Origin: Atopomonas hussainii
GTDB lineage: Bacteria; Pseudomonadota; Gammaproteobacteria; Pseudomonadales; Pseudomonadaceae
DNA length: 64,000 bases
Direction of reading: 5' to 3'
Assembly (NCBI RefSeq): GCF_900109735.1
Contig: NZ_FOAS01000013.1
Span: 62,001-126,000, forward strand
Positions 26,101 through 34,815 of this stretch are shown piece by piece (within the stretch, counting starts at the first letter, position 1; each line of letters starts with the position of its first letter). Both the position numbers and the translations under genes were made by a program. The notes under the pieces were generated by a model. The model worked only from the letters and a program-made list of their open reading frames with translations. It ran no database searches and was not told the origin of the DNA.

Positions 26101-27019
26101 GCCGTTACCTTTGGTGTATCACAGCGATTACAGCCCGCCGTTTCCGGTGGAGCATCGCTTCCCAATGGAAAAGTTTCGTCTACTGCACGCGCATTTGCAC
26201 GACAGCGGCTTACTGGCCGAGTGCCAACTGCACAGCCCCGAGCTGCCCAGCGTGGATGTCTTAGCCCGCGCCCATTGCCGCGCCTACATAGAGCGCTACC
26301 AAAGCGGCCAACTGGGCAAAGACGAACAGCGCCGCCTTGGCCTACCGTGGAGCGAAGCACTCGCGCAACGCACCATTCGCGCCGTGGGCGGCTCGCTGCT
26401 CACCGCTGACCTAGCCCTGCAGCACGGTATGGCCTGCCACTTAGCCGGCGGCACTCACCATGCGCACTACGATCACCCGGCAGGGTTTTGCATCTACAAC
26501 GACTTGGCGATTGTCGCGCTGGAGCTTCTGCACAGCGGGCGCGCCGAGCGCGTATTGATCGTCGATTGCGATGTGCACCAAGGCGACGGCACCGCGCGTA
26601 TTCTGGCCGACGTGCCGGAGGCCGTGACCCTAAGCCTGCACTGCGAGAAGAACTACCCCGCACGCAAAGCCCTGTCGGACTGGGATATTGGCCTGCCCAT
26701 CGGCATGGGCGATGCCGACTACCTGACCACCCTTGAGCAAGCGCTGGATTACTTGCTACCGCTCACCCAGCCAGATTTCATCATTTATGACGCCGGTGCC
26801 GATGTGCATGCCGACGACGCCTTGGGCTACCTCAAGCTCAGCGATGCCGGCATGGCCGCGCGCGACACCTTAGTGCTGCGCCGTGCGGTGCACGCGGGCA
26901 TCCCGGTGATGGCGGTGATCGGCGGCGGCTATGACCGCGACCGCGTGGCGCTGGCCAAGCGCCACGGCATCGTGCATCACTGTGCCGCCAAGGTTTGGCC
27001 CGACTGTATGGGCCGCTAG
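26099..27019 (+). CDS. histone-deacetylase-family zinc hydrolase
   Basis: A 306-residue bacterial HDAC-like deacetylase (arginase/deacetylase fold); substrate may be acetylated polyamines, proteins or small molecules. It begins MPLPLVYHSDYSPPFP. Active-site motifs are GGTHHAHYDHPAGFCIYND, IVDCDVHQGDGTA (zinc Asp and His), YDAGADVHADD and GGGYDRD. The ATG at 26099 is preceded by no good Shine-Dalgarno, yet homologues I recall start with the same sequence. The frame reaches back to 25667 through the acetyltransferase gene, which is chance. Confidence 0.9.
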   Translation: MPLPLVYHSDYSPPFPVEHRFPMEKFRLLHAHLHDSGLLAECQLHSPELPSVDVLARAHCRAYIERYQSGQLGKDEQRRLGLPWSEALAQRTIRAVGGSLLTADLALQHGMACHLAGGTHHAHYDHPAGFCIYNDLAIVALELLHSGRAERVLIVDCDVHQGDGTARILADVPEAVTLSLHCEKNYPARKALSDWDIGLPIGMGDADYLTTLEQALDYLLPLTQPDFIIYDAGADVHADDALGYLKLSDAGMAARDTLVLRRAVHAGIPVMAVIGGGYDRDRVALAKRHGIVHHCAAKVWPDCMGR

Positions 27020-27070
27020 CCGCTTAACCCTCGTAAGGTAAACCCTCTAACCCTCCCGCAAGGAAGCCTC

Positions 27071-28048
27071 ATGCAACTGCCCAACGCCGAGCAACTGCGA
27101 GCCGCGCAAGCGGTGGTCTATCAGCGCCTGCAACCGACCGCGCAATACCGCTGGCCGCTGTTGGCCGAGGCGTTAGGCACCCCCGTGTGGGTTAAACATG
27201 AAAACCACGGCGCGCTGGGGGCGTTTAAGCAGCGCGGCGGGCTTAACTACTTGCAGCAGCTGCTACAGCGCGAGCCCCACGTAGCTGGTTTGGTCAGCGC
27301 CACGCGCGGCAATCACGGCCAGTCGTTGGCTGCAGCCGCCGCGCTATATAACCTGCCGCTGCAGATTGTGGTGCCGCACGGCAACAGCCAAGAGAAAAAC
27401 GCCGCGATGCGCGCCTTAGGCGCCGAGTTGATCGAGCACGGCGACGACTTTCAAGCCGCCTGCGAACACGCCGCACAGCTAGCCGAAACCAGCGGTTGGC
27501 ACCGCGTGCCGGCGTTTCACCCCGACTTAATCGCTGGCGTCGCCAGCTACTGCTTAGAGCTGCTGAGCGCCGCGCCACAGCTCGCCCGCGTGTATGTGCC
27601 GATCGGCATGGGCTCAGGCATCTGCGCCATGCTCGCGGCCCGCGCCGCGCTGCAGCACTCGGTGGAGGTAATCGGTGTGGTCAGCAAACATGCACCAGCG
27701 TATGCACGCGCGTTCACCAGCGGAGAGCGCCAATGCATTGCCAGTCAAACCCTGCTGGCCGACGGCATGGCCTGCAGCACGCCAGACCCACAAGCCCTGC
27801 GCTGGATTCGCGAAGGCGTCAGCCGCATTGTGGAGGTCAGTGATCGCGAAGTGGCCGCCGCCATGCGCTTGTTATTCAGCGCCACCCACAATGTGGCCGA
27901 AGGCGCGGGCGCCGCGAGCCTTGCCGCCGCCCTGCAAGAGCGCGAGCAGCACCACGGCGCCGAAATCGGCGTGATTATCAGCGGTGGCAATGTCGACAGC
28001 CGCTTGTATGCGCAAGTGCTGGCCGAGCAGCTCGATCTGCTCGGCTAA
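27071..28048 (+). CDS. PLP-dependent threonine dehydratase-like lyase
   Basis: A 325-residue fold-type II PLP enzyme without a regulatory domain, like catabolic threonine dehydratase or threo-3-hydroxyaspartate ammonia-lyase. The PLP lysine is K53 in GAFKQRGGLNY, followed by SATRGNHGQSLA (substrate loop), the phosphate-binding PIGMGSGICAM (the usual GGGGL is replaced) and VIISGGNVD at the C terminus. AAGGA lies seven bases before the ATG. Exact substrate cannot be assigned. Confidence 0.85.
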   Translation: MQLPNAEQLRAAQAVVYQRLQPTAQYRWPLLAEALGTPVWVKHENHGALGAFKQRGGLNYLQQLLQREPHVAGLVSATRGNHGQSLAAAAALYNLPLQIVVPHGNSQEKNAAMRALGAELIEHGDDFQAACEHAAQLAETSGWHRVPAFHPDLIAGVASYCLELLSAAPQLARVYVPIGMGSGICAMLAARAALQHSVEVIGVVSKHAPAYARAFTSGERQCIASQTLLADGMACSTPDPQALRWIREGVSRIVEVSDREVAAAMRLLFSATHNVAEGAGAASLAAALQEREQHHGAEIGVIISGGNVDSRLYAQVLAEQLDLLG

Positions 28049-28070
28049 TTCTTCAGCCCAAGTGCGGCGA

Positions 28071-28904
28071 CTAACCGCGCGGCTTCAAGCCCGACAGGCG
28101 CGGCAGCAGTAAGCGCTCGAAAATGCGCGGGAAGAAGCGCGCCAAAATGCGTGCCCGCCAATCGACATTCGACAGCACCAGCAAGCGTTTGCGCTTGATC
28201 GCGCCGTTGTAGATGGCTTCGGCCACATCTTGCGCCGAGAGTACTTTGCCCATCGCCAGTGGCGGTTGGTTGGTGACTGAGCCATCGCCGACCAGCGCGT
28301 TTTTGCGGATATCGGTGGCGGTAAAGCCCGGGCACACCAGCATCACGTTAACGCCGGAGTCTTTCAGCTCTACCCGCAGGGTATCGAACAAGCCGTGCAA
28401 GGCGTGCTTACTGGCGTTGTAGGCGCTGCGGTACAGCAGCGGCGCAAAGCCGGAGAGCGAACTTAAAACAATCACTTGGCCCTGACGGGTGATCAGGCTC
28501 GGCAATGCCGCTTGGGTGCAATGCACCGCGCCAAAGTAGTTCACGTGCATGATGCGCTTAAGCACCGACAGCGAAGTCTGCGCGAAGGTCGAGCGATGGG
28601 TAATGCCGGCGTTATTCACCAGCAAGTCGATGCCGCCGTGCTGCTGAATGATCTGCCCAAACACCTCGGCCACGCGCTCGGCATCGGCCACATCACAGAC
28701 ATAGGTGCTGGCTTCCACGTTTAAATGGTCACGCAAGTGCTGAGCAAGGCTGGCCAGCGCTTCTTGGTTTAAATCGAGAATCACCAGCTTGGCGCCCGCT
28801 TGGGCGAAGCGCTTGACTAAGGCGCGGCCGATACCGGCGCAGCCGCCGGTGATGACCACCACTTTGCGGTCGAACACATGACTGGCAAACACCTTGCGCG
28901 GCAT
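28071..28904 (-). CDS. short-chain dehydrogenase/reductase
   Basis: A 277-residue classical SDR. Cofactor motif VITGGCAGIGRALVKRF is at 17-33, then LLVNNAGITHRS, catalytic serine in VLSSLSGFAPLLY and YNASKHA with catalytic Tyr and Lys. The DLNQEALASL segment after beta-2 has an Asp, which favours NAD(H). A C-terminal amphipathic stretch (ARILARFFPRIFERLLLP) may bind membranes, as in lipid-acting members. AAGGA precedes the start. Confidence 0.9.
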   Translation of the reverse strand: MPRKVFASHVFDRKVVVITGGCAGIGRALVKRFAQAGAKLVILDLNQEALASLAQHLRDHLNVEASTYVCDVADAERVAEVFGQIIQQHGGIDLLVNNAGITHRSTFAQTSLSVLKRIMHVNYFGAVHCTQAALPSLITRQGQVIVLSSLSGFAPLLYRSAYNASKHALHGLFDTLRVELKDSGVNVMLVCPGFTATDIRKNALVGDGSVTNQPPLAMGKVLSAQDVAEAIYNGAIKRKRLLVLSNVDWRARILARFFPRIFERLLLPRLSGLKPRG

Positions 28905-28929
28905 GACGATTCCTTATTCTTAGGCGTGA

Positions 28930-29169
28930 TTACAGGCGCGAATGGCTACCGTCACACAGTGGCGCTTTCGCACTGTGCTTGCAACCGCAGAAGTACAGGG
29001 TTTGGTTTTGTTCGGCGTGAAACTTGAGCGGCGTCATGCCGCTGCCTTGGTGCGAGCCATCACACAGCGGCTGCTTGGCACTTCGGCCACAAGCGCACCA
29101 GAAGTAATCCTTACCGGCTTCTACCTCGACGGGGTACGGCGCTTTTTGCGCGATCACAGGCGTATTCAT
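28930..29169 (-). CDS. dual CDGSH iron-sulfur protein
   Basis: A 79-residue protein with two complete CDGSH motifs: CACGRSAKQPLCDGSH and CGCKHSAKAPLCDGSH. Each binds a 2Fe-2S cluster with three Cys and one His, so this is the two-cluster type like mitochondrial CISD3. The role in bacteria is unclear, probably redox or cluster transfer. The ATG at 29169 has AAGGA eight bases upstream; the longer frame to 29244 lacks support. Confidence 0.93.
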   Translation of the reverse strand: MNTPVIAQKAPYPVEVEAGKDYFWCACGRSAKQPLCDGSHQGSGMTPLKFHAEQNQTLYFCGCKHSAKAPLCDGSHSRL

Positions 29170-29340
29170 CTGACTAATCCTTGCCCAGCACGCTTTGGCT
29201 AGGCGCTGGTTTCCGTTAAGCTCGGCCCTCACCTTGCGCAACAAGCCCGTGCTAAGGCCTTGCGCCGCGAAGGACTGCCCATACCAATAAGAGTCTAGCT
29301 GTTATTGCTCTGCCTCAAGGCAGGCCTTGTGAGGTCGTTC

Positions 29341-30432
29341 ATGCGCGCATTGCGCTTTCTCAGCGTTACCCTAGTCAGCATCGCCGCCATTCTGGCCGCC
29401 TTGGTGTATGCCCTGACGTGGCACCCCAAGCCGCGCGAAGCTGCCGCCGTTAGCTGCCCCGCCGACACCCCGCGCTTACAAGCCGGGCAAACCCTTAAGG
29501 TGATGAGCTGGAATATCCAGTATCTGGCCGGCAAAGAGTATGTGTTCTGGTACGACCTGCTGGATGAAAGTGGCCCCGACGAACGGCCCTCCAGCGCCGC
29601 CATTGCCCGCACCTTAGAAGACGTCGTCGCCATTATTCGCGACGAACAGCCCGACATCGTGCTGCTGCAAGAGCTGCACGACGGCGCTAAAGCCACCGAC
29701 TATCAAGATCAACTAGCGCTGCTGCAAACCCAGCTAGGCAATCTATACCCATGCAGCAGCCAAGCGTTTTATTGGAAGGCCGCGTGGGTGCCGCATCCGC
29801 GTATTTTCGGTAGCGTCGGCATGAAGTTAGCCACGTTGAGTCGCTACGAAATCAGCAGTGCCGAGCGTCGCCAGCTGCCGTTGATACCTGCCGACCCAGT
29901 CACCCAGCAGTTCAACTTAAAGCGCGCGCTGCTGCTCAGCGAAATGCCAGTTAAGGGCGATAAACCGCTAATCGCCATCAACACCCATCTGGATGCCTTC
30001 GCCCAAGGCTACGACACCATGCAAAAGCAGGTAGCGATGACCCGCAGCCTGCTCGACAGCCTCACGCAAAACGGCCAAAGCTGGGTGATCGGTGGCGACT
30101 TCAACCTATTGCCGCCGGGCCAATATGACGATTTGCCAGAAGCGCAACGCGCCTACTTCCAGCCACACAGCGAACTGGCTTCGCTGTGGAATCGCTACCC
30201 GATGATCCCCAGCATTCGTGATGGCCGTGGCGAGCATCGCCAGCAGTGGTACACCCACTACCCTAACGACCCTGCCGTGCAAGGCCCCGACCGCACGCTG
30301 GATTACCTGTTCTACAGCCCGCGCCTGTATTTACAGGGTGCCTATGTGCGCCAGCACGACACTTTAAGCGTCAGCGACCATTTGCCGGTTTTAGCCCTGT
30401 TTGCCTTGCCGCCGGCGCTGCCGCAGCCATAA
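29341..30432 (+). CDS. endonuclease/exonuclease/phosphatase family protein, membrane-anchored
   Basis: A 363-residue EEP-fold enzyme with an N-terminal membrane anchor (MRALRFLSVTLVSIAAILAA). Metal and catalytic motifs: VMSWNIQYL, VLLQELHDG, AINTHLDAF, IGGDFNLLP, LDYLFYS and SVSDHLPVLA. The catalytic domain should lie in the periplasm and could act on phosphodiesters of lipids or nucleic acids. GAGG precedes the ATG at 29341; the upstream in-frame start at 29305 is not used in this call. Confidence 0.88.
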   Translation: MRALRFLSVTLVSIAAILAALVYALTWHPKPREAAAVSCPADTPRLQAGQTLKVMSWNIQYLAGKEYVFWYDLLDESGPDERPSSAAIARTLEDVVAIIRDEQPDIVLLQELHDGAKATDYQDQLALLQTQLGNLYPCSSQAFYWKAAWVPHPRIFGSVGMKLATLSRYEISSAERRQLPLIPADPVTQQFNLKRALLLSEMPVKGDKPLIAINTHLDAFAQGYDTMQKQVAMTRSLLDSLTQNGQSWVIGGDFNLLPPGQYDDLPEAQRAYFQPHSELASLWNRYPMIPSIRDGRGEHRQQWYTHYPNDPAVQGPDRTLDYLFYSPRLYLQGAYVRQHDTLSVSDHLPVLALFALPPALPQP

Positions 30433-30461
30433 TCAGTTAAACGTCGTCATCGAGTCGTTGG

Positions 30462-31295
30462 ATGCGTATGTTGCGTTTGTTTTTATTACTGCTCTGCACC
30501 TTACTGAGCAACGCCGCTATGGCCAGCCCCGAGGCGGCCAAGCGCACCTTGGTGGTGGCTTACTATGACTTTCCACCTCTGAGCTATACCGACACACAAG
30601 GCCAAGCCACCGGTGCTGCCATTGAAATGGTGCGCCGCCTCGGCAAACATGCTGGCTATCCACTGCACTTTCGCCAGTTGCCCAGCGCACGGGTGTACCA
30701 AGGCTTACTGGATGGCAGCATCGACATTTGGCCCGGCGCGCTAGGCAAACCTGAATTGGCTGGGCACGTGCTCCCCAGCCAAGCGGTTGTAGGCCACACC
30801 GAGCTCAATCTGTATCGCCGCCCCGACACCCTACCGCCGCGCCTGCCAGACGACCTGCGCGAGCGCGAGCTAATTCTGATTCAGGGCTACACCTACTGGC
30901 AGACCGCCACGGCGATTTTGGGCGACCCCAACCTCAAGGTGCAGATGCACACCACCAGCAATCACGAATCGGCGCTGCAAATGCTGTTTAAGCAACGTGG
31001 CGACTACCTGCTGGACTACAGCGCGCCGGTGAATGCCGCGCGCAAAGCGCTACAACTGCCCGAGCTGCCCTACACCACCTTGTACCGGCTAGATTTGTCG
31101 ATCATTTTCTCGCGCTTAGCGCCGGACGCCGAACAGGTGCGTGCCGAGTTCGATCAGGCCTTCTTAGAGCTGCGCGCCGCCGGCGAGCTGCAAGAAGAGC
31201 TTGAAGCACTGGGCGTCAGCGCGGACGCACCCGCGCCGTTGCCTGTGCCTGTAACGGGTCATCCGGCCAGTAGTGCTTCGGGTAACGGCCCTTAA
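30462..31295 (+). CDS. periplasmic solute-binding protein, family 3 type
   Basis: A 277-residue exported protein: signal peptide MRMLRLFLLLLCTLLSNAAMA, then VVAYYDFPPLSYTDTQG and GAAIEMVRRLGKHAGYPLHF, typical of lobe I of amino-acid-binding proteins. No transporter genes are nearby. Its last 26 codons (a Pro/Ala/Ser-rich tail) overlap the end of the convergent hrpB gene by 80 bases, an unusually long tail-to-tail overlap. The conserved domain ends before the overlap. Confidence 0.78.
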   Translation: MRMLRLFLLLLCTLLSNAAMASPEAAKRTLVVAYYDFPPLSYTDTQGQATGAAIEMVRRLGKHAGYPLHFRQLPSARVYQGLLDGSIDIWPGALGKPELAGHVLPSQAVVGHTELNLYRRPDTLPPRLPDDLRERELILIQGYTYWQTATAILGDPNLKVQMHTTSNHESALQMLFKQRGDYLLDYSAPVNAARKALQLPELPYTTLYRLDLSIIFSRLAPDAEQVRAEFDQAFLELRAAGELQEELEALGVSADAPAPLPVPVTGHPASSASGNGP

Positions 31296-33738
31296 GGTCT
31301 TTCTTCACCTCGGGGTAGCCGTTGGCCCAGAAGCTGGCTAAGTCTTGCGTCACCTGCACGGGCCGCCGTGCTGGCGAGAGCAAATGCAACTTAAGCGGCA
31401 AGCGCCCACCGGCAATAGATGGCGTTGCAGTTAAGCCAAACACTTCTTGCAAGCGCACCGCCAGCACCGGCGGCGACTCGTGGTAATCCAAACGCACACT
31501 AGAACCCGAGGGCACGCTGATGCTCACCGGCGCCAACTCATCGAGCTGCTTGGGCAACGGCCACGGCAGCAAGGCTTGCAGCATGGCGGCGGTGTCTAAC
31601 TGAGCAAAATGCGCCAGCCGTTTAACGGGGCCTAAATACGGCAGCAGCCAGTCTTCAAGGCTGGCCAGCAAGGCGCTGTCGCTCACATCCGGCCACTGCG
31701 ATTGGTCTTGCTCGGCCAGTTCCAGCTCGCGCAGCAAATTCACCCGTGCGCGCCACTGCTGCACGGCCTCGGGCCAATTCAGCAAAGCCAAGCCACGCTT
31801 ACGCACTAAGCCGAGCAGCGCTTGCCCACGGGCGGCGTCATCCAGTTGCGGCAAAGGGCTGGTTTCCAGCACTAAGCTACCGATGCAGCGCTGCCGCTCG
31901 GCGCGCAGCTCGCCGGCGCGCTCGTCCCACTCCAACACATCACGCTGGCTGACCAGTTCTGCCAAGGGGCCGGCCAACAGGCTGACGTCGAGTTCCGCAG
32001 CGAGGTAAATCCGTTCCTCACGCTGGCCTTGCCGACTGCCAAGGCTAGCCACCACCAAATACGTGCACTTAGCTAAGTTATCGGCCTCGGCAAACACCGC
32101 CGCGCGGCCATTGCTTAAGCGGTAGCTGCTGCCTTCGCCACGGCGCTGAGCCACCCGATCCGGGTAGGCCAGCGCCAGCAATGCGCCCAGCCAGCGCTCG
32201 TGCTCTGGCTCAGGCACTGCCTCAGTCACAGGCATGGATTTGAGCACGGCCTGATACTGGCGTTGCAGTTGTTTCACCCGTTGCAGGGTGCCGCGTTCGG
32301 CGCCGCTCACCCCACGTTCGCCGCGCAGCGCTTGTACGCGCAAATGCAGGTCTGCCTCTCGACTGCGCAGCACATCGCGCTCGGCCAGCAAGGCCGCCAA
32401 GGCACAGCCCAATTCGCCCAGCCCTAAGGCTTGCGCGCGCAGCAGCATATGCGCCAAACGCGGGTGCAGCGGTAATTCGGCCATGCGCTGGCCGTGTTCG
32501 GTGAGGGTAAAGCCCGCGCCTTTCACCGTTAGCGCGCCGAGGGCGACAAGCAAGTCACACGCTTGCGCCAGGGCTGCGGCGGGCGGCACATCGAGCCAGA
32601 TCAGCTCGCGCGGGTCATCTACCCCCCAGCGGGCTAAATGCAGCGCCAGCGGAGCGAGATCGGCCTGGAGAATTTCTGCCGAGGCATAGGCCTCCAGCTG
32701 CTCTTGCTGGCTGGCCGACCACAGCCGATAACACACACCTGGCTCTAATCGCCCGGCACGCCCGGCGCGCTGGGTGCTGGAGGCCCGCGAAATACGCTGG
32801 GTGGCCAAGCGGCTCATGCCGCTGGCCGGGTCGAAGCGCGGCACGCGCTCTAAACCGCTGTCGATCACCACGCGCACCCCGTCGATGGTCAAACTGGTTT
32901 CGGCAATATTGGTCGCCAGCACCACTTTGCGCTGGCCCTCTGGCGCGGGGGCAATGGCTTGGCGCTGCTGGGCTAAATCCAGCTCGCCAAACAGTGGGCA
33001 CAGCAGCACTTCGCTGCGCCCTGCCAGCGCTTGGTTTAGCTCATCATGCACGCGGCGGATTTCCGCCTGCCCGGGCAAGAACACCAGCACGCTACCGCTT
33101 TGCTCGGCCAGTGCTTGCAGCACGGCAGCGGTGACTTTCGGCTCGATAAACTCCCCCGCCTGCGCCGCACTGCCGTGCACGATATCCACCGGATAAGCGC
33201 GGCCCTCGCTGCTAACCACCGGCGCGTTATTAAGCAGCACGGCTAAACGCTGGCCGTCTAAGGTGGCCGACATCAAGAGGATTTTCAGCGGCTCATCACG
33301 CAACAAGGTGCGCCCGCTGTGGGCCAAGGCTAAGCCTAAATCGGCATCTAAGCTGCGCTCGTGAAACTCGTCGAAAATCAGCAGGCCGACGCCATCCAGC
33401 GCCGGGTCTTCCTGCAGTTGGCGCAGCAGGATGCCTTCGGTGACCACTTCGATACGGGTTTGCGCGCTGACCTTGCTGTCGAGCCGCATGCGATAACCGA
33501 CGGTTTGCCCGCAGCGCTCGCCGAGCTGCTCGGCCAAGCGTTCGGCAGCGGCGCGTGCGGCCAAGCGGCGCGGCTCCAAGAGAATGATCTTTTGCCCCGC
33601 CAGCCACGGCTCGTCTAATAAGGCCAGCGGCACGCGAGTGGTCTTACCGGCACCGGGCGGCGCTTCCAACACCGCTTCATCGCGCGCGGCCAAGGCTTGG
33701 CGCAAGGCAGGGATCACACTTTCAATCGGCAGCGTCAT
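31216..33738 (-). CDS. hrpB: ATP-dependent RNA helicase HrpB
   Basis: DEAH-box helicase, 840 residues from the ATG at 33738 (frame extends to 33768 without support). Motifs in order: LEAPPGAGKTTRVP (I), LEPRRLAARAAAERLA (Ia), IFDEFHERSLDADL (II), LMSATLDG (III), VVLATNIAETSLTIDGV (V) and QRAGRAGRLEPGVCYRLW (VI). The family C-terminal signature YPKHYWPDDP is present at the end, so the gene is complete. Function in bacteria is poorly known; a role in mRNA processing is reported in other species. Confidence 0.96.
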   Translation of the reverse strand: MTLPIESVIPALRQALAARDEAVLEAPPGAGKTTRVPLALLDEPWLAGQKIILLEPRRLAARAAAERLAEQLGERCGQTVGYRMRLDSKVSAQTRIEVVTEGILLRQLQEDPALDGVGLLIFDEFHERSLDADLGLALAHSGRTLLRDEPLKILLMSATLDGQRLAVLLNNAPVVSSEGRAYPVDIVHGSAAQAGEFIEPKVTAAVLQALAEQSGSVLVFLPGQAEIRRVHDELNQALAGRSEVLLCPLFGELDLAQQRQAIAPAPEGQRKVVLATNIAETSLTIDGVRVVIDSGLERVPRFDPASGMSRLATQRISRASSTQRAGRAGRLEPGVCYRLWSASQQEQLEAYASAEILQADLAPLALHLARWGVDDPRELIWLDVPPAAALAQACDLLVALGALTVKGAGFTLTEHGQRMAELPLHPRLAHMLLRAQALGLGELGCALAALLAERDVLRSREADLHLRVQALRGERGVSGAERGTLQRVKQLQRQYQAVLKSMPVTEAVPEPEHERWLGALLALAYPDRVAQRRGEGSSYRLSNGRAAVFAEADNLAKCTYLVVASLGSRQGQREERIYLAAELDVSLLAGPLAELVSQRDVLEWDERAGELRAERQRCIGSLVLETSPLPQLDDAARGQALLGLVRKRGLALLNWPEAVQQWRARVNLLRELELAEQDQSQWPDVSDSALLASLEDWLLPYLGPVKRLAHFAQLDTAAMLQALLPWPLPKQLDELAPVSISVPSGSSVRLDYHESPPVLAVRLQEVFGLTATPSIAGGRLPLKLHLLSPARRPVQVTQDLASFWANGYPEVKKDLKGRYPKHYWPDDPLQAQATARVRPR

Positions 33739-33886
33739 GGCACACTCAAAATCGCACGCACAGGGCAAGTAAAATCACTGCCCCGTTCAGCAAGGGTTCA
33801 AACAAGGCGCGGCATTATACCCAGCCGCTTGTTTTGCCATGTTCGCTCGGTATAGTCGCCGCACCATTTCTTGAGGAGTTTGCCGT

Positions 33887-34303
33887 ATGCCGTCTCTGAA
33901 AAAACTCACCGCTGCCATGCTGTCTGCCGCACTGGTAACCCAGCTCAGCGCCTGCGGCACCCTGCTATACCCAGAGCGTCGCGGGCAGATTGATGGCCAA
34001 ATTGACCCCGCTATCGCGGTACTCAATGGCATTGGCATTCTGTTTTATGTCATCCCCGGCTTGATCGCCTTTGCCATCGACTTTTCCACCGGCGCCATCT
34101 ACCTGCCTGACGGCAAATACAGCGTGGCCCCGGAAACCTTAGCCCCCGCGCTAAATGCCGACGGCACGGTTAACCAAGCCAAGCTGCAGGCGATTCTAGA
34201 GCAGCAACTGGATATCAACCTGCCGCTCAACCACCCCAACTTGCAACAGCGCAGCGGCAGTGCCGAACAGCTGGCAGCACTGGGCTTAGCCCCGGCGGCT
34301 TGA
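33887..34303 (+). CDS. small lipoprotein, function unknown
   Basis: A 138-residue lipoprotein: signal peptide with lipobox LSAC (cysteine about residue 23). After CGTLLYPERRGQIDGQIDPAIAVLNG comes a strongly hydrophobic stretch (IGILFYVIPGLIAFAIDF) that could be a membrane helix, then GAIYLP. I recognise this as a conserved gammaproteobacterial lipoprotein pattern but know no function. The stop overlaps the DinB-like ATG by one base. GAGGAG-like TTGAGGAG lies before the start. Confidence 0.75.
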   Translation: MPSLKKLTAAMLSAALVTQLSACGTLLYPERRGQIDGQIDPAIAVLNGIGILFYVIPGLIAFAIDFSTGAIYLPDGKYSVAPETLAPALNADGTVNQAKLQAILEQQLDINLPLNHPNLQQRSGSAEQLAALGLAPAA

Positions 34304-34815
34304 TGCTCAAAGAGCACCTCGGCCGCATGCTGGCCTACCACAGCTGGGCGCAAGCCCAGCTGATTCACACCCTGACTGACTTGCCCGACGACGATTACTT
34401 CGCCGATCAAGGTCTGTTCTTCGCCAGTATCCACGGCACCCTCAACCATATCGCCTTGGGCGATGCGCTGTGGCTAGGCCGTTTAAGCGCCGAGCCATAC
34501 CCCGTAACGCGCCTTGACCAGCCCTTAGCCGATGACCTAGCTGGCTTGACCAGCATCATCGCCAGCACCCTAGAGCAGTGGCAGACTTGGTTTAGCGCAC
34601 AGGAGGAGTTCCACCTGTTCGAGCTCGTCAGCTACCGCAGCATGGCGGGCGCGCCGGGGCAACGGCGCAGGGCCGACCTGATCAGCCATGCGCTGAACCA
34701 CGCCACCCACCATCGCGGACAAATCAGCGCCGCGCTGACCGCTATGGGCTACCCTGCGCCCGAGCTAGACTTGCTCTACGCCCCGCAGGAGTTGCTGGAT
34801 GAGTACCCACGCTAA
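34303..34815 (+). CDS. DinB-family metal-dependent protein
   Basis: A 170-residue four-helix protein of the DinB/YfiT group. Metal-ligand histidines appear in TLNHIALGDALW and NHATHHRGQ, with the conserved LGRMLAYHSWAQAQL at the N terminus. Members are thiol transferases or of unknown function. The ATG overlaps the lipoprotein stop and the 3' end overlaps the cation transporter gene by 17 bases, so the three form one operon. Confidence 0.85.
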   Translation: MLKEHLGRMLAYHSWAQAQLIHTLTDLPDDDYFADQGLFFASIHGTLNHIALGDALWLGRLSAEPYPVTRLDQPLADDLAGLTSIIASTLEQWQTWFSAQEEFHLFELVSYRSMAGAPGQRRRADLISHALNHATHHRGQISAALTAMGYPAPELDLLYAPQELLDEYPR

